Shown: piece by piece, positions 46,522 through 59,396 of the stretch
Position numbering within the stretch: the stretch's first letter is position 1
How the letters are laid out: each line of letters opens with the position of its first letter
Source: Circinella umbellata
Taxonomy: Eukaryota; Mucoromycota; Mucoromycetes; Mucorales; Lichtheimiaceae
Assembly (NCBI GenBank): GCA_025093555.1
Contig: JAIWNF010000042.1
Coordinates: 124,001-188,000 of the forward strand
Length of the DNA: 64,000 bases
Direction of reading: 5' to 3'
The notes under the pieces: generated by a model
The model's input: only the letters and a program-made list of their open reading frames with translations
Databases searched by the model: none
Told to the model about the DNA's origin: nothing
Program-made: the position numbers and the translations under genes

Positions 46522-48000
46522 GGAGTTTTAAACCCGGCTTTATTATTTAATAGAGAAAAACATACCTATCATATATGCTGATTCTTTTATGTGTTGTGTA
46601 CCCTTAGATCCGCTTTATGTCAATACACAGTCTAGCTATACACTCCACTACCTATAACACTAATCATGTTTATGATAATAATGAATCTCTGCTAAAGTAC
46701 CCTTGTTAGATGATACTTTTTTTTATTGAGATTCATGTCCTAATTATTTTCTAAAGATTTATATACCCAGTATATAATCATAATTCATTCTAGCAGATCA
46801 CTAGTATCATTCAATTCAATTGCGGGCGCAGTGGGATTTAGATTACATTATACGTATCTCAATAAAATCATATTCATGTTTCAAACGAAATAATAATTGT
46901 CCATCTTTAAACAAATTGCCTTTTTAAAGTAAATAACGTGCTATTTATTACCATATTTGGATTAATATGTTAACTATAAAGGATGATCATGTAAAGAATC
47001 TCCTTTTATAATTTTTATTGCTATGTGAAACCAAGATTGGATAATAGATATGTGATTTTTCCATTCGTGGGATTCTTTGGTAACTATACAAAATATTATA
47101 ATAGCTATCTGGATATAATTACTCAGTTAGCAAATTCAATGTAAAAAATAAAAGAGTAAACTATATTCGTTTTATTAGAATGGTAAGTTACATACTATTA
47201 TTACTCTATGAATTATAATATCGCCATTGACCATAGAATAGGATGTTAGATTATTTGTGGGTCATAAGACCTCAAAAAAATATCTTGAAAACAATAAAAA
47301 AACGATTTACTCATTTTACTAACACTCACCAACGGCAAGTATATAGTTTTTTGCCTGAGACTTGTTGAAACATTTAGAAGTTTTAATAAAAAAGAACTGG
47401 AAATGTTTAAATTCTACCACGAATTCACATAATGGAGATCTGTAATATTCTTATATTTAGTTCAAACAAATGGCATTTCGTGAAAAGAAAAGAAAATGGA
47501 GGAAATGTGCGTGGTCAAAAAAAAAAAATTCAAACGCGTGTTTTTATAATGTCATGCGCATTATTATACCAGCAAAAATTAAAATTAAAAAAGAATTCAA
47601 CTCATCGTCATACGCAAAAAAAAATTATTATTCATTTATTTATTATATTGTGTTAACTAAGTAACTAGCTGATACTCCGATCATCCTAACGCACTTCAGC
47701 CCAGGCAATTAGATTGCTAACAGTATTTTACATTAAAATGTCCATAGGATCGTACACTCAACATACTTTCCAAATTAAGGAGGTGACCAAATCAAAATAA
47801 AATAACCGAAGCTATTTTACTCAATCTGGCCCATTCCTTAACCAGAGAGCACTTCATGAGTGTAGTTCACCCTGAACTTTTAAAGGTAAAAAGCTGATTG
47901 CAACTAATTGCCTGGGCATGAAGCCGGGCCGAAGCAAGGAAAAGAAAAAAAAAAGAGGGAAAAAAAGGGAAAAAATGAACGTCTTTTATAGCTTTTTTTT

Positions 48001-48090
48001 GGGTGCCATAATTTTTGGGTACTTCTCCATTTTTAGTAATAGAAGTAACCCAAGATTTTAGTGCACCCCTTTTTTTTACGTGACCGCTTT
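48001..48090. repeat. Inverted-repeat hairpin
   Basis: GGGTGCCATAATTTTTGGGT and nearby TACTTCT at about 48001-48028 pair imperfectly with AAGTAACCCAAGATTTTAGT and GCACCCC at about 48044-48070. This looks like a short MITE or hairpin. Confidence 0.5.
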
Positions 48091-49791
48091 AATTTTTTTA
48101 TTTTTCAAGCTTCTCATTGGCTCAGTTAATTTCAAGTACAGTGCAGGGCGATAGGATTACTAAGTATAGTATAAGCTTGTGTGAATAAAAATGGAAGGGA
48201 GTGATGATTTAAAAGTAAAGGAGCATGGTTGCCATGGTAATGAAGAAAGTAACAAGCTGTTTCTTTGCATTATGAGCACACACTGTTTCACACCCAACTC
48301 CGAAAAAAAAGCACAGACCCCCTTCATCCCATTGTTCTTTTTTTTTTTTTTTACTTTGGCAAGGGCACGAAAAAACAAAGCTTTTGATTATTATAAGTTT
48401 ATATAGTTTAATTAAAAATATTTGTGACCTGTTTCATAATTCGTTCAAGATTGCTCAACTCATTATTGTCTTGTTGGACATTCGTAATGGTGCGATCAAG
48501 GGAAAGAAAACAATTGTCGGATCGCACACAAGTTTTTTTTTGTGCCACTCAGAATGTAACCATAATTTTTAACTGAGGCTGGATATGACAAATAAAACAT
48601 CCATTCGCGTGAGCATAGTAAAAAAACTACATATTGAAAGCTAAAACTGAGATTCTTCTATGGTGTGTAAAATCGCGCTAATGAAGAATAATTAATTGTT
48701 ATAGACTCTCATTTTGTGCAGTTGGACGGATATGTACAAATCGAATGGTATACGTAATGATATAGTAACATGATTAAATTTATACACATGAGAGTACGTA
48801 ACAGTATATATTTATGCAGTTTAATATGAGAGAAATAAATTGCTATTTATGATACTATGATGGTGCTAAGATATTAAGTAGCTCTTTTTTTTGGATACGT
48901 AATAGTTTTTATCTGGAATAGTTTCAATTTATAGAATAGAGTAACATCATAACATTATAAAAAACATACTGATGCTTAAATGAATTTATTTGAATGAATA
49001 GATTGTTGTTATGATGAAGTGAGAGTATAGAAATTAAGAATGTTTTTGTTCATATGAATATATATACGTAGTATAGGTTGATAAAAAAAATGAATATAAT
49101 AACATAAGTTATTAATGGTGCTAACATGTTGTGGTGATGTGTGGTAAAAAAAATAGGGGGGGGGAGGTTGGTATAAGATCGTTACAGTTGTTATTGGATT
49201 TATAGCTTTTTGAATTGCATACATCTCTAGATCTCTCTATTTGACGAGGTGAATAGTGTTTATCTGGATTTATCATTGTATTATACGGGGTCGACAATGT
49301 GACACGGGAAGCAACTACTTACCAATTCAGTACATAATAAATTCTCTTGTTGTATAATTAGAAAAAACAGAAGTTATCATTTAGAAAGTTTACACACTTT
49401 ATGTATATGTGCTCTCAGATATATTTATATACATCAATTTTAGCACCAAATTCTATTCTCCAAAATTATTGTTCCATCACATACATATAAAATGAAAACT
49501 AGCAAGTTATGAATAGGTTAAAAATTATTATTTATTTAATAGAAGACTTATTTGACCTGCGCCTATAGGTATATGGTCGCTTCCTTGCGATACATTAGGG
49601 GGTAGAAAAAAGTATATATACAAAGAGAAAGAATGGATGTATTAACTGAAAAACACTCAAAAGGGAAAAAGTTAAACTAGTGAAGGAACAAGAGGAGAAG
49701 ATATAAGCGGTAGAGAGAATATAGTAAATGTATAGTGTATGAAAGTAAGATCCAGGGATAGTAAATACTAATTGATAATAAATCTGGTAGC

Positions 49792-50525
49792 TTATTGAGT
49801 ATGAGGAGGTGGAAGAGGCGAAGAAATGATGGCGTCTTCGGGGTTTGGTTCATCTTCATCAAAGTCATCGTCAGGATGACTTAAACGTTCAATTTCACGA
49901 AGAATATTAATGAGAGCGGACCATGCTTTTTTTCACCGTCCAAGTGATAAGCCAATTCAGAGCGTGGAAGATAGTTATTAATAAATTCTAGAGGCTGGAG
50001 TTCTGTAGACAAAGTTGGAAGGTTACCAAATGCACGGTTGGGATCTTTCATTAGTGGTTGGAGCAGTGGACAGTTTTTGTAGTGCTCTCTGTTGGCTGCT
50101 ATAGTACCACAACGGCAATTTTTAAGTGGATAAGATGGTAGCTAATGCATATGCCACTTTACTAGTCTATGTAGGTCACGCAAAAAAGCTGGTAAATAAA
50201 GTATCGGATCTATTATACGGTTATGTCGAAGATAGTGTATTGTTTTACGTTTGGTACTGATAGTATGGTATTCTTCATCCCGTTTTAGTTCAATTACTTT
50301 ATGGAGTGGATCTTTTGGTGGACTGGTGCTGTTTTTAATTTGTTATGAAGCTGATAAAATGGGTTATGTGAGGTGAGATGTTTCCATTGTTTGGCACAGC
50401 TTTTATCCTAAAGAAAAGATAATTTAATCGATCTGGCTAAGGTAGTTACTGGAAGCTCTTTAAGTCGAGTTACAAATTTTAGGTGTAAGGTAAGGGTTCT
50501 GTGCTGTATAATAGTTAAATGACTA
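49792..50525 (-). pseudogene. 3' end of a LINE-type reverse-transcriptase ORF, decayed
   Basis: Minus-strand reading gives the C-terminal part of a non-LTR retroelement polyprotein: a helical LKELPVTTLARSIKL block, KTIHYLRHNRIIDPIL, then a zinc-knuckle-like C-R-C-G-x7-H-x3-C (NCRCGTIAANREHYKNC), and an acidic Pro-rich end (PDDDFDEDEPNPEDAI) with stop at 49792. The frame is broken by TAG at 50142-50144, by a one-base shift at the T7 run 49927-49933, and by another shift near 50310. The upstream catalytic domain is not found. The Cys/His motif is the zf-RVT type that ends many LINE reverse-transcriptase proteins. Confidence 0.7.
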
Positions 50526-53164
50526 TTATCTTCGATTCCTTCTTATAATACATTTTTTGTTCTCTGAAGCCATGCTAAGAACCTAGGGGATGATGTTACA
50601 CACAATGAAGATAATCATTAGTTGGATCCATGTTACAATTTGCTGTCCATTTTTTTCTTACATTATATGGTGCATTTTCAAACTATAAGTTATGTTCTTC
50701 TAAAATATTTTTGATACCTTTAACCAATTTCATCTTTGAGTTTTTCAAAGTAACACACATCTTCTGCACCCACCCTTTATTATTATTATTCTGATAAACT
50801 CGTTTGTATCATACACTATTTCAATAACTCTGTTCGACTCCCGCCATAGTTGAATGTTTCAAAATCTTCTCTTCTCTGCAAGTTCACCAAAAGCTACAAA
50901 CTTTGAAAGCCCAAGAAATTTTTTTTATATCAAAATTGAAAAAGTAAACCAATTTTTTAACTCTTTTGATGTCAAAGAGCACAATTTTTGGATTATTTTG
51001 TCCAAATACAAGTGCATAAAAAATCCTTAGGCACTTGAAATATCATTTTTTTTGGTTATTTAAGATGGAATGCACCATATTACAAAATTTTTTTGAGCTT
51101 GCCATTTCTAGATCATACCATTAAGTTATAATTTGCTGTTAGTAAAAGTTTTTTTAGTCTGTAGTAAACTTCTTTTAAGCCGGTATGTACTCTCCATATG
51201 CGTGTGAAAACCTCTTCTGGTTTAGCGAAATACTGCTTCAACGACAAATTACGGTACACACAACAACAACCACAAAAAGTTAACAGATATAGTGAAAGAA
51301 AGAGCTTTAAGAATAAAATGGATATGCGTTAACAGTTTAAAAAATAAATTAAAGTCTCGCGTTGTTAACAAGAAGGACCCAGCAACAGTGAAAGGAACGT
51401 ATTTTAGGTTACATAAACTGCAAGAATCAACATGGTGCTAACATACCTATTAGTTAGAGGATTTTTGATACTGAAGAAAGGCAGCGAAGTGCTTTAAAAG
51501 CCAGTAAGAAACTGAAGAATGTCGTGATGGAAGCATATACGTACAATCAGGTAATTTTTTACGTCACAAAAGTTACCAGCTGTACTGGCCCAATAAACAC
51601 AGCCGCAACGACCAATTGTTATACCACCAAATTTCTTGTAATTTGAAAAAATACAGCTATTTCTCGTATTTCTATTGGGGGATTAGTTTGGCACTGCAAC
51701 AAATTGGGAAAAGTAACTATAAAAGTGAAGCATTTTTTTTAAACATTCTCTTATTGGATATCGATCTTTACTATTTTTGATAATTAAATCCTAGTAGTCC
51801 ATTTGCTTAGGATTATTTTTTATTATTATTTTTTCCCGGGTTTATCGCTTAAAAAGTATAAAGATAGATGATAGTACTCTCTTATACTTCTCCCCTTAAA
51901 CTTACTACGTAGCCTTAGGCGCTTTTCCAATGCAAAAGCGGAGTATTTTCTTTGTAAAAAATAGTGCTGCATATCATGCGTCGTGTGAACAACAATATTG
52001 ATTGGATGAATTGATCAGGGTTATAGATAAGCTTTATATAGTTACGCAACATCAGAAAAAAAAAATGCTGTGATAAGAAACCAAACTCCTTTGAAATCCA
52101 ATCAAAAAAAAAAGAGGGAAAAAAACATTGTGCGATGTACAAAAAAAATTAGTGCAATTATTTTATTACCATTATTATTACTAACATTCCTTATTAATTT
52201 CCATTATGAATGAATACGTATAAAGGAAAATATGTTTATGATGAATGTTTCCTTTTAAGCTTTAATCTGTTATATCCAGTCTTTATGATTTGCTCTTGTT
52301 TTTGGTATTTCTCTCTTTTTTCTTTCTTTTTTTTTTACTTTTTTTTACATATTTTGCATCAGTTTGATCGTACCATCGATGCATGAGGAAGGGATGTTAC
52401 TCAAAGGGTGTCACTTTGCAGATGAAATTTCCTTGGCAACAAAATTTATCATTATTGACAAAATAATCAAAATTATCATATTATAAAGTCGTGCATCTTT
52501 TTTCTAGCTACTCAAAACAGTTTAAAGAAAAGGGCTATAAATACTTTGAAAGATGAGCCATCATCTAAACTTGTTGATTATGTTTATACAACAAGTTTGT
52601 ATATATGTTCATTCAAGTGAATAATATTACACACATATGCTTATTATAAAGATGAGAACCAAAATAATAATCAGACAGGCTATCCTTCTTTTTTTTTAAG
52701 ATTAGTATTTTTTTTATTGGATGAGAGAGACACGGATGAAGTTGTCGAATAAATTGTTTTTTTTCCCCAATTTTTTTTTACATTTTTTTTTTAGTTTGAT
52801 TTTTGAAAATGAATTTACAAGAAGACGAAAGGCATATAATATATATATATATGATGAAAAGAAAGAAAAAGCAAGATGAACAACAAGAAGAAGAAAAACT
52901 GCAAAAGAAATAAAGAAAAAATTCACAAGAAAGAAAGATATGTATAGAAGAAGAAAAGTGGATATTTTTTTTTGAAACTATAAGAGAAGATAGAGGAAGA
53001 AACCATGATTTTGTTTTTAAAGATTTCGCCGTGCTTGGTTTGGTTTGGTATGTTTGTGTTTAGTGTTGTGTAGGGAAGAAGATTGTGTGAGTAGGATAGA
53101 GAAAGAGAATAATAATGATAATTGGATTGTGTGAGTTTGGTAACGAGTAGCTTTTTCTTGTTTA
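50526..53164. other. Spacer with transposon debris
   Basis: The first 550 bases hold inverted ATATGGTGCATT sequences (about 50664 and 51070) that may delimit a small element. 51250-51640 has short coding-like pieces with many stops (for example RVVNKKDPATVKGTYFRLHK). From 51900 to 53160 only T/A-rich sequence and short low-complexity open stretches are seen. Confidence 0.45.
51037..51083 (-). repeat. Possible transposon terminal repeat, copy 2
   Basis: Reverse complement of the 46470-46521 sequence. The flank reads ATAT. A weaker direct match, ATATGGTGCATT, lies at about 50664, so the element could be about 0.4 kb (50664-51083) or the much older 46470-51083 span. Confidence 0.5.
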
Positions 53165-53569
53165 TCATTTCAAGGAAGCATTGGTACTACCATACGACAT
53201 AGAACGTCTTCTTGCACCTTCAAAAGCATGTTGTAAAGTCAATCCTGTTGGCATAAAATAACTTGGAATTGATGATGACATCTCGATATTAGCACTATTC
53301 CCTATCGCGTTTGTTGAAGAAGGGGAACTTGCTTGTGATGATGAGCTTGGAGATTGTTGTGTTGGTGATAATAACCCAGTGGATATAAATCCTAAAGAAT
53401 TTGTATTGATAAATGGTGGTTGCTTCTTTTGCTGTTGTTGGTTTTGTTGTTGAAGAACAGCATTTGATTCAGACATACGACGTTGATGAAAAGGTGCACA
53501 AGCAGATGTATGTGAAGCAAAAGTATCGGTTTTTTCAAAAGTTCTTCCACACTTGCAACGGAAAGGCAT
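53165..53569 (-). CDS. Small zinc-finger-like protein (N-terminal CxC..HxxxC)
   Basis: A single exon of 134 residues. The N-terminus MPFRCKCGRTFEK has a finger of the form C-x-C-x12-H-x3-C with the Phe spacing of a C2H2 finger, so it looks like a C2H2-derived CCHC module. The remainder is Gln-rich, then Pro/Ser-rich, then ends in a short conserved-looking block (LTLQHAFEGARRRSMSYG) with an RRRS-type phosphorylation consensus. It is probably a small nuclear or RNA-associated regulator, but I do not recognise the family. The long T/C-rich leader upstream (53580-53770, minus) is typical of expressed genes here. Confidence 0.75.
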   Translation of the reverse strand: MPFRCKCGRTFEKTDTFASHTSACAPFHQRRMSESNAVLQQQNQQQQKKQPPFINTNSLGFISTGLLSPTQQSPSSSSQASSPSSTNAIGNSANIEMSSSIPSYFMPTGLTLQHAFEGARRRSMSYGSTNASLK

Positions 53570-56440
53570 TTTTTATTTCGTTATTTTTGATGATAAAGTT
53601 GTTAGTATTTGAGAAAGGAAATATAAAAGAGAAAAAGATGTTAAAAAAAGAAAAGAAAGAAAAGAGGTGAGTTGAGGAGAGATGAATGAATAAGAGGGGA
53701 GAATGAAAAAAAAAATATGCTGATGGGAAACTGGAAATGGTGAAGTTATTAGAGAGCAAAGTGCCACACACTCCACAATCTTTTCAATACGTCACTAAAA
53801 TCTACTTTAGAAAAAACCACATGATTCACAGCCATTTATCTCTTTTCAACCAATTTTAATCAATGATCTCTTTTAATAAATTATCCCCCCCCTCCTTTTT
53901 TTTTCTTTTACATAATGTATTATTATACGATATTACCTCCTACATTATTTTCACTCATTCATAAAAATAGAGTTTTGAATAAATAAAAATAAGAGCAGGT
54001 TTTTTAAACTGAGTTTTTTTTTTTTCCTTCATTATTCATTTCATCATATTTTGAAGAATGGTAGTTCATTTTTCTATTAGAGGTAATGGGATGTAGGTTA
54101 TCTTAAAAATTTAAAAACCTAAAAGAAGGAAGAACAGTCCGGTGAAGGTTTGACAATGTTGGTTGTTAATGCAAGTAAAACAAAAATAAAAGAGAGAGAA
54201 AAAAGTATCATATAGTGTGTGTAACATTGTTGGCTAGCTTTGATAGGTGCAATGTAACTAAATGTATCTAGGCAACAAGTTTCTTTTTTAGGATCATTAT
54301 GAACACAACACCTTTTTTTTTTTTATGCAACTCTTCTGGTTTTTTTTTTCACATGGAATAAATCATCCACATCATTAAGAAAAGAAAAAAAAATGTATTA
54401 ATCTCGTGCGCTCTAATAATGATTATGAGGCTGATGATGAGGATCTGTTATATTTATATTTATAAAAAACCGTTCTTCTTTTAAAATACCATATTTGTAC
54501 GCAGCAAACAAGTCATGCTCTCCTTTTTCAGTTTCTGCACAGTCATTCAACAACAATTTAGTTTTTTGTACAACATGTTAGAACCTGCAATGGCTGGTGT
54601 TTTACTACTGTCGTTAAGTAACAATAGTACAATTTATTATAATCGGCTGTTGGATAGTATGTTCTTGATGTTATAGGTAATTAAATGTTGGTTGTTATAC
54701 TAAATAATAATAAGATAACTAAAAATTGACGTTGCACACAGAAGAATGACCCAAATAAATACTAATCACAGAATTGTGCTAGTGATCAACGATGATGAGA
54801 AAAATATTCTTTTTGGGTAATAATAATACGCTTTCTGTCTCTTCTAATAATGATGGTTCTCGACTTCTTGTCAGCGTCACTCACAGCTGTAGTAGCTTAT
54901 AGTCTACAATTACAGTCATGACCGTCGCAGCAAGATTTTTAAGCAAAATAATTCACTGTCTCATGTTAGTAACACCTCCAGTATTTACATTATGATAAAT
55001 TATGCATGGTTTCTTGTGTTTATGTTTATGTTACTTTTTTCTCTCGTTTCAATGTTTCCACAGTCATTACCAAATCTTCTCACGGATTCGTATTCCGCTG
55101 AAAAGAAAAAGTGAGCACATACTTTATGATTTTCTGTAACTAAACTTCATGAATTACCCCATAAGACATAAAGCACAAAGTATAATAAAATAATTAGCTC
55201 ATGATTATAAGTGTGTTACGTCTAGTTACAGTAATATTCAATTTAAATAGTAAGCTTTTATAACGTAACATAAACGTTATCTTGCATTTTCTTCGCACGC
55301 CCACAGTAACATATCAAAAGATTTTGTTGTTTTGATATCATCATGTGGTCACTATTCCGCTGGTTTCAAAGTAATAAGAAAAGTTATACGTAATAAATAA
55401 TTACTGGTGTTGTCTTTGATTCTTTGTTTATATACATAGTTGTAAAGATAAATATTTGGATGCATATTGATTTGGCAAGTTGCATTATCTCGCTCCGGCT
55501 TTATTTTTGACAAAAGCTACAAAAAAAAATAGAAATAATGTTTGTATATTACATATACATATGTTTATACATTCAACATACAAACTCGTTGATGACATGA
55601 AGAGAACAACTTAACTCATTATATGTGTATTCTAACATAATAATAATTTTATCAAAAAATCAAAAAAAAAAAAAAAAAAGACCGCGAGTCGAGCATGTCA
55701 GGTTGACATGTTATATAATTGATCATGTAACAAATATTTTGCTTCTTTTCCTTTATTTATTATTAGTACGTATACCTACCCTTTCTACAAAAAATCTACA
55801 AATTATTATATACGTAAATGTATACAGTGTATATTGATCTAACCCAATGTGTAAGTCAAACCTTTCAAACTGACGTGAATGCGTGAGTCTGGTTATCTGT
55901 ACATAATTACTCTATTGGTGTAAAAATTGACGATTAGTACTTCTTTTACGTCTCTCTTTTAGTCTCACACACATATATGCAAGCCTGTAACTTTTTTTAT
56001 ATGTCTGAAATGCTAATCATACTATAAAACAATGAGCCATGTAAGTCCTTATATTATTATTTTACACGTTCCTTTTAGAGATTAAAAAATCTGTTAACAA
56101 TTACATGACAGGGTTATTATATGTCATTTAGCATGGAATATATTCATGCCTTGAAGTTTATACAAAAACATTTTAATATTATTCTTACCTAAACTGACAA
56201 CAGCTGTTCAAAGCATATCACTATGTCTGTATCACAGGATCTTCATCAGTGTAAAATCGGATTGCTGCAACTGTACATGAGAAAATGTCCTCACGTGTAT
56301 TGTTTTCCAAATTTCATCAATTATCCGCAGAGATCCATATTTAACTAGAATTATCTAATTAATTCACACACACACACACACACACACACATCAAGCAAGT
56401 TTTCTTTTTGTTGGAAAAAAAAAAAGTTCTATTTTAACTA
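53570..56440. other. Gene-free AT-rich spacer
   Basis: About 2.9 kb. The first 200 bases are the pyrimidine-rich leader of the small finger gene. A 17-A run lies at about 55663-55679 and a (CA)n tract at 56367-56391. No coding sequence is seen. Confidence 0.6.
56366..56391. repeat. (CA)n microsatellite
   Basis: Twelve or so uninterrupted CA units about 50 bases downstream of the BTB gene stop codon. Confidence 0.9.
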
Positions 56441-58184
56441 TTAGCCTGATAAAAATTTTCTTTTCATATTTAATTCATATCTTGAACTAATTGCTTCAAA
56501 ACGTACAAGAGATAATATAATTCTTTCATCATCCATAGCATGAACTTGTGCAATGGCGCGTTTAACACATAACTTTAATCCATCCTTTTCCCCCTCTTGT
56601 TTCCAATTATCTAGAGCCTTCATATCTTCAAAATGGCGTATTTGACGATCATCCACCGTCATGGCACATGAATTATCCAATATCACATGAGCATGATCAA
56701 CGTCTCCCTTTAGTGATAATCCTTGTTTTAATGTATCCAATTTCTTTTTGGTAGGTTCACCAAAATCGACCGATAATATCTGGTCACATTTTTGTTTTGT
56801 TTTTGTAGATGTAGTACTATCAATATCCGTTTGATTTATTTTTAAACTGAAATCTGATACTTGTACAAAAAGAGAATGAGGTTTTCCGTCACGTTTATAC
56901 TGTAATGGAGTCCCTTTGTTATTGTCGTCAGTAGATGATGATGATGATGATGGTCGTATCAGGTTTTTCGGACGAACGTCTTGAAGATAAATTAATACTT
57001 CCGGACAATCTTGACCACTAATAAATCCATCCAGTGTTTGTCGCGATGCCAATAACTTGTCACGTAATTGCATAAATGCATAATAGCGTGCATCTTCAAT
57101 TAAGTTATTGCGATGAATTTCATCGCGAATATGAATCTTATAACCACGTAGATGGGAAATAATGTCTTGAAATAAATCTGGATCACGGTCAATATAGAAT
57201 GGGCTTGCTTGGTTACCGTTGCCATTGGGAGTCATGGCCCTATCCCAGATAGGTCCAGTAAAATAGTTGATAGGTTCTCCTTCTAAATAAATTAGAAAAA
57301 AATAAGCATTAGATTTTCTTCTTTCCACCTTCTCTTTCAGGATTATCACTATTATTATTACCTTTTCTAAATAATGACCAAGGAAGTCGAAAAATACGAC
57401 CTCCTACATTAAGAAAAAGATATTGGAGCAAGAATTCCCGTAGTCGTTTCAGCCCATAATAATTGGCATCGCTTAATAATGCTTGATTACGAAGTTCGTC
57501 ACGCGGTTGAATATGGTAGCCACGTAAATGATGAACAACTAAACTAAACATATCTGGATCTCGGTCAATATGCATAACACGTTTCGTTTTGTGTTTTCTA
57601 AAGTACTCTGTAAAAAAGTTTTTGGGGCCATCACTTTTTAATGATTCCCAACTAAGTCGAAAAGGTCGACCACCTACTACCACAATGAATACTGCTTGTT
57701 TTGGTGGTTCATACACGTTATTAATGCTAGTATTAATCACTGCTGTATTTGTGTTTGTGTTTGCTGTTGTGTTATTATTATCAATTTGAGCATTTTCTCG
57801 TGTTCTTTTTTGACCTACTGTTGTTGGCGCTACCGTTGCAGTTGAGGCTAATAGAGGTGGTGATTGACTGGGTATTTGTTGTAGTTGTTGCTGAGACTGT
57901 GGTAGTTGGTCTGCAGGAGGACATGGTGATGTTGACTGTAAATTAAAATCGTTTATGATATTACTAGTAGGATCAAACTGGCCAGCAGGGTTGTCATTGG
58001 TAATAAATTCAAACAAATTATCTGGAATGGTAGTTGTTGTATCGAATAGTGCACCATCATTCATCATATTTTGATAAATATCATTATTATTATTATTAGT
58101 AAGGTCTGTTGGTAAAGAATAATCAAAGGAAAATGCATAATTGTTGTTATTGGGACGATTCCCATTATTATGTTCTTGGTTCAT
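56441..58184 (-). CDS. Tandem T1-type BTB/POZ (KCTD-like) protein
   Basis: Two exons (57362-58184 and 56441-57282) give 554 residues. Residues 1-160 are disordered and Asn/Gln/Thr-rich. Two T1/BTB domains follow: about 164-253 (VVVGGRPFRLSWESL .. IDRDPDMFSLVVHHLRGY) and about 254-365 (LNVGGRIFRLPWSLF .. IDRDPDLFQDIISHLRGY). Each has the N-V-G-G start and the D-R-D-P-x-x-F core of K+ channel tetramerisation-type BTB domains. The C-terminal 190 residues are unassigned, with a poly-Ser stretch and an HVILDNSCAMTVDD block. No membrane span is present, so it is not a channel. Such proteins often serve as Cullin-3 adaptors or transcription cofactors; this one is unassigned. Confidence 0.88.
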
Positions 58185-58397
58185 TAAGATCAGGTGGAAG
58201 TTTTGTGAAAAGGCAGGATCCTTTGGTAGACTGCAGCCAATAAAAAATTAATTTGGGCGAGCTCTAAATTGATCTTAATTGTAGCTTTCATACTTTTCAG
58301 TCTTTTTTCTCATAACATTTTGTTTGCACCAACTAAAGGGACAAAAAAAAGCTCCTGGAACCAAAAAGCCTAGTCCAAAACCAAAATCAGCTGGCAA

Positions 58398-58667
58398 TCA
58401 AGGAACACTTTCTGTAATTTGATGCTTGAATTGAACCTTGAATAATAATAACAACATTGAGAGTACCTCAAAAGATGAGCCATCTTCAATAACTTCTTCA
58501 GGAGATGAAATACTAAAATGAACGTATATATAGAAAGCTAATTTAAAATAGCAAACAATGGAATAAATGCCGAGCATAGCAACGACACCAGCAATGACAA
58601 TCCCAACAGAAGCAACAGCAACAAAAATAAAAGAACATTTCTTCACAGATATTTCTTGAGCATCCAA
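58398..58667 (-). CDS. Doubtful small single-span membrane protein
   Basis: An 89-codon frame starting MDAQEISVKK then a strong hydrophobic helix (FIFVAVASVGIVIAGVVAM) and an acidic stretch (SSPEEVIEDGSSFE). The helix and charge pattern are plausible for a small membrane protein. There is no family match I know, and nothing coding lies upstream. A 42-base in-frame segment bounded by GT and AG near 58440-58482 could be removed. It may be a relic exon. Confidence 0.22.
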   Translation of the reverse strand: MDAQEISVKKCSFIFVAVASVGIVIAGVVAMLGIYSIVCYFKLAFYIYVHFSISSPEEVIEDGSSFEVLSMLLLLFKVQFKHQITESVP

Positions 58668-59265
58668 GAAAGGCTAGTTAGGAACGACAGATCAATGAGA
58701 GAGAAATTTCATACAACTTTATTTAACAACAGTGTAATGGTGTAAGATCACTACGACGATATATGCAACCATGAGATTTTGATCTACATGCTTATCCGCG
58801 GAATACTAAGAATAGACGATAGTATAGTTGCGATCATAGTTAGATATAAAAATATTGAGATATATATTCTAAGTAAGGAATTTTGATCATTGGTATTAGC
58901 TGAGGGGAGTGTTCAAGTTTGCCGTGAGCACCGAAGAAAAAAAGAGTTTGAAGTGAGGATGGGAAACAATCCACGACGACAAATGTTGGTGCTTGGATGA
59001 TGAAAGAGATGATTTAGTGCCTACAATCCAAGGTTGACAAAATGCTGATATATAGTCATAGCTTTGATCAAGAACTTATATCTGTTTAAATAGAACTTAC
59101 GCATATATATATATTTAAAATGATAATGGTTGGATTTCGAGGAAACGCCTATGCATTAAATTCTATAATGAACGTCATTTAATAAAAAAATTATATATGT
59201 ATATATATATGTTGGATCTATAACTATGCTTGTTGTTAGTGGTATTAATGGTGGAAGAAACATTG

Positions 59266-59396
59266 TATGAATTCTATTGACATTTATTGAATCCAATGGC
59301 AATATTAACTCTCGTCCATTGGCACTGAGTCGTGATGCTAATCGAATAGCACTTGCAGATGTTAATGACGATGAAAAAGAACAAGATACTCCAACG
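59266..59396 (+). repeat. Dispersed coding-like repeat, copy 2
   Basis: Matches 3440-3566 read on the minus strand. The shared frame (ESNGN .. LALSRDANRIALADVND) ends in TGA at 59397. Many of the differences are at third codon positions, so the unit was once coding in both places. Confidence 0.75.

Larger units (their letters stand above)
46115..49791. other. Gene-free spacer
   Basis: About 3.7 kb without a supportable gene. It holds a transposon-end-like sequence at 46473-46520, an inverted-repeat hairpin at 48001-48070 and a sequence near 48294-48325 shared with about 8140-8170. Open stretches of 60-75 codons are low complexity. Confidence 0.55.

Noticed and set aside
52714..53168. Two minus-strand hydrophobic frames downstream of the small finger gene
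   Set aside because: They are T-rich 3' sequence giving Phe/Ser/Leu runs; no conserved features.
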